A stretch of DNA of 8,423 bases from Enteractinococcus sp. (GTDB lineage: Bacteria; Actinomycetota; Actinomycetes; Actinomycetales; Micrococcaceae): assembly GCA_029267455.1 (NCBI GenBank), contig JAJUIX010000044.1, positions 1 through 8,423 of the forward strand. Reading direction: 5' to 3'. The notes below the pieces were generated by a model, which had not been told where the DNA came from, did not search any database, and saw nothing but the letters and a program-made list of their open reading frames with translations. Of this stretch, positions 6,689 through 8,423 are shown piece by piece; positions within the stretch are counted from its first letter, which is position 1, and every line of letters starts with the position of its first letter. Made by a program: the position numbers and the translations under genes.

Positions 6689-8008
6689 ATGACTTCTACA
6701 CCCACATCGGCTATCGCCGGAGGCTCTTTACGACCAGCGGTGGTGCTAGGCGGCAACCGCATCCCGTTTGCTCGGGCACATGGAGCCTACGCTGGAGCCT
6801 CGAATCAAGATATGTTGACATCAACTCTGGAAGGACTCGTTGCGCGCTTTGGGATCCAAGGGGAACGACTAGGAGAAGTCGTTGCTGGTGCAGTGATGAA
6901 ACATTCCACAGACTTTAATCTCACCCGTGAATCTGTACTGGGGACCTCTCTGGATGCACATACTCCGGCACACGATGTTCAAACCGCGTGTGCCACCGGA
7001 ATCGAATCTGTCGGGGGAATAGCCAATAAAATCCGCCTGGGCCAGATCGATTCGGGAATTGGCGGTGGTGTCGACACGATCTCGGATGCGCCACTGGCTT
7101 TCAACAGTGAAGCCCGCGACTTATTCATGCAACTCAATCGGGCGCGCACCACTCAAGACAAGATCAAAATCGCCATGAAACTACGGCCAAAACACTTCGC
7201 TCCACTGGCACCTCAGGCCGGAGAAGTCCGCACCGGTCTGTCGATGGGGGAACACCAGGCGCTAACCACCCACTACTGGGGTATCACCCGTGAAGAACAA
7301 GACGAACTTGCCATGCTGTCGCACAACAACATGGCGGAAGCCTATGAAGAAGGTTTCTTCAACGATCTTATGACCCCGTTTCGAGGTCTCGACCGCGACA
7401 ACAACCTGCGTCCCGGTTCAACGATGGAGGCACTAGGTAAACTTCGCATTGCCTTTGGGAAACACCTCGGCGAAGAAGCCACGATGACCGCTGGTAATTC
7501 CACTCCGTTAACTGACGGCGCGGCAGCAGCATTATTATCGTCCGAAGACTGGGCCCAGGCACATAATCTGCCGATCCTTGCAGAGTTTGTCGATTTCGAA
7601 GTTGCAGCGGTGGATTTCGTCAATGGCAATGAGGGCCTGCTCATGGCGCCCACCTACGCTATTCCGCGGATCTTAGACCGGCACGGTCTGACGCTTGAAG
7701 ATATTGATCTTTTCGAAATCCATGAAGCCTTCGCAGGGACCGTCGCGGCGACAATCAAAGCGTTGGCAGACGAAGATTACAACAAAAACGTGCTGGGCCG
7801 GGACACACCAGTTGGAGAAATCGACCGCACGAAACTCAACGTAAAAGGCTCTTCGCTGGCCGCAGGCCATCCATTTGCAGCCACTGGTGCGCGGATCGTT
7901 GCTTCATTAGCCAAAATGCTGCACGAGAAAGGTGCAGGCTCGCTTGGATTAATCTCAGTGTGCGCCGCTGGCGGTCAAGGTGCCGTTGCCCTCATGCGCG
8001 GGCGTTAA
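6689..8008 (+). CDS. Acetyl-CoA C-acyltransferase (thiolase, FadI-like)
   Basis: Degradative-type thiolase, expected to cleave 3-oxoacyl-CoA with CoA to acetyl-CoA and a shortened acyl-CoA in the cytoplasm. At 439 aa it is longer than the ~390-aa FadA/PhaA group and near FadI. Catalytic set complete: nucleophile C101 in TACATGIES, H394 in GHPFAATG (393-400) and C425 in SVCAAGGQGA. The usual NEAF motif is HEAFA (345-349), as in FadI and the mitochondrial trifunctional beta subunit, which points to longer-chain substrates. ATG 6689 follows GAAAGAG (6676-6682), a fair ribosome site. The next gene, a FabG4-type reductase, starts 43 bp downstream with no terminator between, so they form an operon; mycobacterial fadA2 and fabG4 are neighbours in the same way. 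Transcribed away from the TetR-oxidase operon, sharing its control region. The thiolase call is secure; its exact substrates are not. Confidence 0.95.
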   Translation: MTSTPTSAIAGGSLRPAVVLGGNRIPFARAHGAYAGASNQDMLTSTLEGLVARFGIQGERLGEVVAGAVMKHSTDFNLTRESVLGTSLDAHTPAHDVQTACATGIESVGGIANKIRLGQIDSGIGGGVDTISDAPLAFNSEARDLFMQLNRARTTQDKIKIAMKLRPKHFAPLAPQAGEVRTGLSMGEHQALTTHYWGITREEQDELAMLSHNNMAEAYEEGFFNDLMTPFRGLDRDNNLRPGSTMEALGKLRIAFGKHLGEEATMTAGNSTPLTDGAAAALLSSEDWAQAHNLPILAEFVDFEVAAVDFVNGNEGLLMAPTYAIPRILDRHGLTLEDIDLFEIHEAFAGTVAATIKALADEDYNKNVLGRDTPVGEIDRTKLNVKGSSLAAGHPFAATGARIVASLAKMLHEKGAGSLGLISVCAAGGQGAVALMRGR

Positions 8009-8051
8009 TAAACACGAGTTCGAAAAGACTCTGAAAGGACGTCCACATTTC

Positions 8052-8423
8052 ATGTCACAAATAGATGGTTATACCCGGTTCGTCAACCGGCCCCTTGGCA
8101 AGCAGATTGCCAGAACAATCGGCCTTCCAAAGCCAGTGCCACTGCGACGCTATACCAAAGGAGATCGTCTCGTAGACGGCCCTATTCTCGTGGTTGGCAC
8201 TTCACCCGCAGCCGAAGCTGTAGCAAAACAACTGTGGGCCGACGAATATGATGTTCGGCGTGATCCCGGTCTGAAGCAAACTTTTGCTGCCATTATTGTG
8301 GCGCTCGACGATGTGACACACCCTGCGGACCTATCAGAACGGGTACGTGAAGTTGGGGCTGCACTACGTGGCTTAGAGGCAAACGGTCGGGTCCTCACGA
8401 TCTTCCGGGATCCAGAAGATCCC
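8052..8423 (+). CDS. fabG4: 3-oxoacyl-ACP/CoA reductase, FabG4 (high-molecular-weight) type, N-terminal part, cut by the window edge
   Basis: An open frame of 124 codons runs from ATG 8052 to the window end without a stop. It resembles the N-terminal extension of the mycobacterial FabG4 (HMwFabG) group: residues 15-40 (LGKQIARTIGLPKP, then LRRYTKGD) precede VDGPILVVG and a region alternating beta strands and helices, a flavodoxin-like Rossmann domain placed before the catalytic SDR domain. The catalytic Ser-Tyr-Lys domain and the usual ~450-aa length lie outside the window and cannot be checked. Family role: NAD(H)-dependent interconversion of 3-oxoacyl and 3-hydroxyacyl thioesters; beside a thiolase it probably serves the 3-hydroxyacyl-CoA dehydrogenase step. 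AAAGGA (8034-8039) lies 12 nt upstream of the ATG, somewhat far but the best available, and no alternative start is nearby. The symbol rests on similarity recalled from the mycobacterial protein. Confidence 0.8.
   Translation, partial: MSQIDGYTRFVNRPLGKQIARTIGLPKPVPLRRYTKGDRLVDGPILVVGTSPAAEAVAKQLWADEYDVRRDPGLKQTFAAIIVALDDVTHPADLSERVREVGAALRGLEANGRVLTIFRDPEDP

Noticed and set aside
6574..6918. 114-aa plus-strand frame spanning the divergent control region
   Set aside because: It begins antisense to the TetR gene and continues out of frame within the thiolase gene, with an arginine/serine-rich shadow composition and no domain.
8150..8398. 82-aa minus-strand frame opposite the FabG4-type gene
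   Set aside because: The plus-strand frame matches the FabG4 N-terminus from end to end. The reverse frame is serine/arginine-rich and unlike any family.
1..8423. Search for tRNA, riboswitch, CRISPR, insertion sequence, or defence and toxin genes
   Set aside because: No repeat-spacer pattern, transposase, tRNA-like fold or recognisable defence protein was seen. The genes account for nearly all of the sequence as ordinary metabolism.

Overview
This 8.4 kb window is a compact stretch of bacterial chromosome with five complete genes and the start of a sixth. G+C is moderate (roughly mid-50s %, judged by eye). The organism is most likely an actinobacterium, perhaps of the Micrococcales. The grounds are the FabG4-type long reductase directly behind a thiolase, as in mycobacterial fadA2/fabG4 loci, the style of the TetR N-terminus, and the long M1 aminopeptidase. 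This placement is inference from protein style, not a search result.

Layout. (1) 29-1117 (+): lipoate-protein ligase family protein with the accessory LplB-like domain fused in front of the LplA-like catalytic domain. (2) 1129-1164: hairpin between two convergent genes, probably a two-way terminator. (3) 1174-3825 (-): M1 zinc aminopeptidase N. (4) 3868-3908: perfect 16-bp hairpin in the 108-bp gap between pepN and the gene upstream of it. (5) 3934-5967 (-): long acyl-CoA oxidase/dehydrogenase. (6) 5976-6611 (-): TetR-family regulator, 8 bp upstream of the acyl-CoA oxidase gene and surely in its operon. (7) 6612-6688: divergent control region with a 15-bp palindrome. (8) 6689-8008 (+): FadI-like thiolase. 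(9) 8052 to the window end (+): N-terminal 124 residues of a FabG4-type 3-oxoacyl reductase, cut by the window edge. Bases 1-28 hold no recognisable gene, and no gene-free gap exceeds 110 bp.

How the genes fit together. Regions 5-9 look like a fatty-acid beta-oxidation (or related acyl-CoA) module. The oxidase/dehydrogenase would make the enoyl-CoA, the FabG4-type protein would handle the 3-hydroxyacyl/3-oxoacyl step, and the thiolase would cleave the 3-oxoacyl-CoA. The divergent TetR protein is the natural candidate to sense an acyl-CoA ligand and repress both arms through the single palindrome. The hydratase step is absent from the window and may lie just past the right edge (a MaoC-type gene follows in the mycobacterial arrangement). 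The lipoate ligase and aminopeptidase are housekeeping neighbours with no evident link to the module.

I found no mobile element, CRISPR array, RNA gene, toxin or phage-like gene, and no convincing undescribed system. The most interesting material is regulatory (the shared palindrome and the hairpin with a third matching segment) and architectural (the LplB-LplA fusion).
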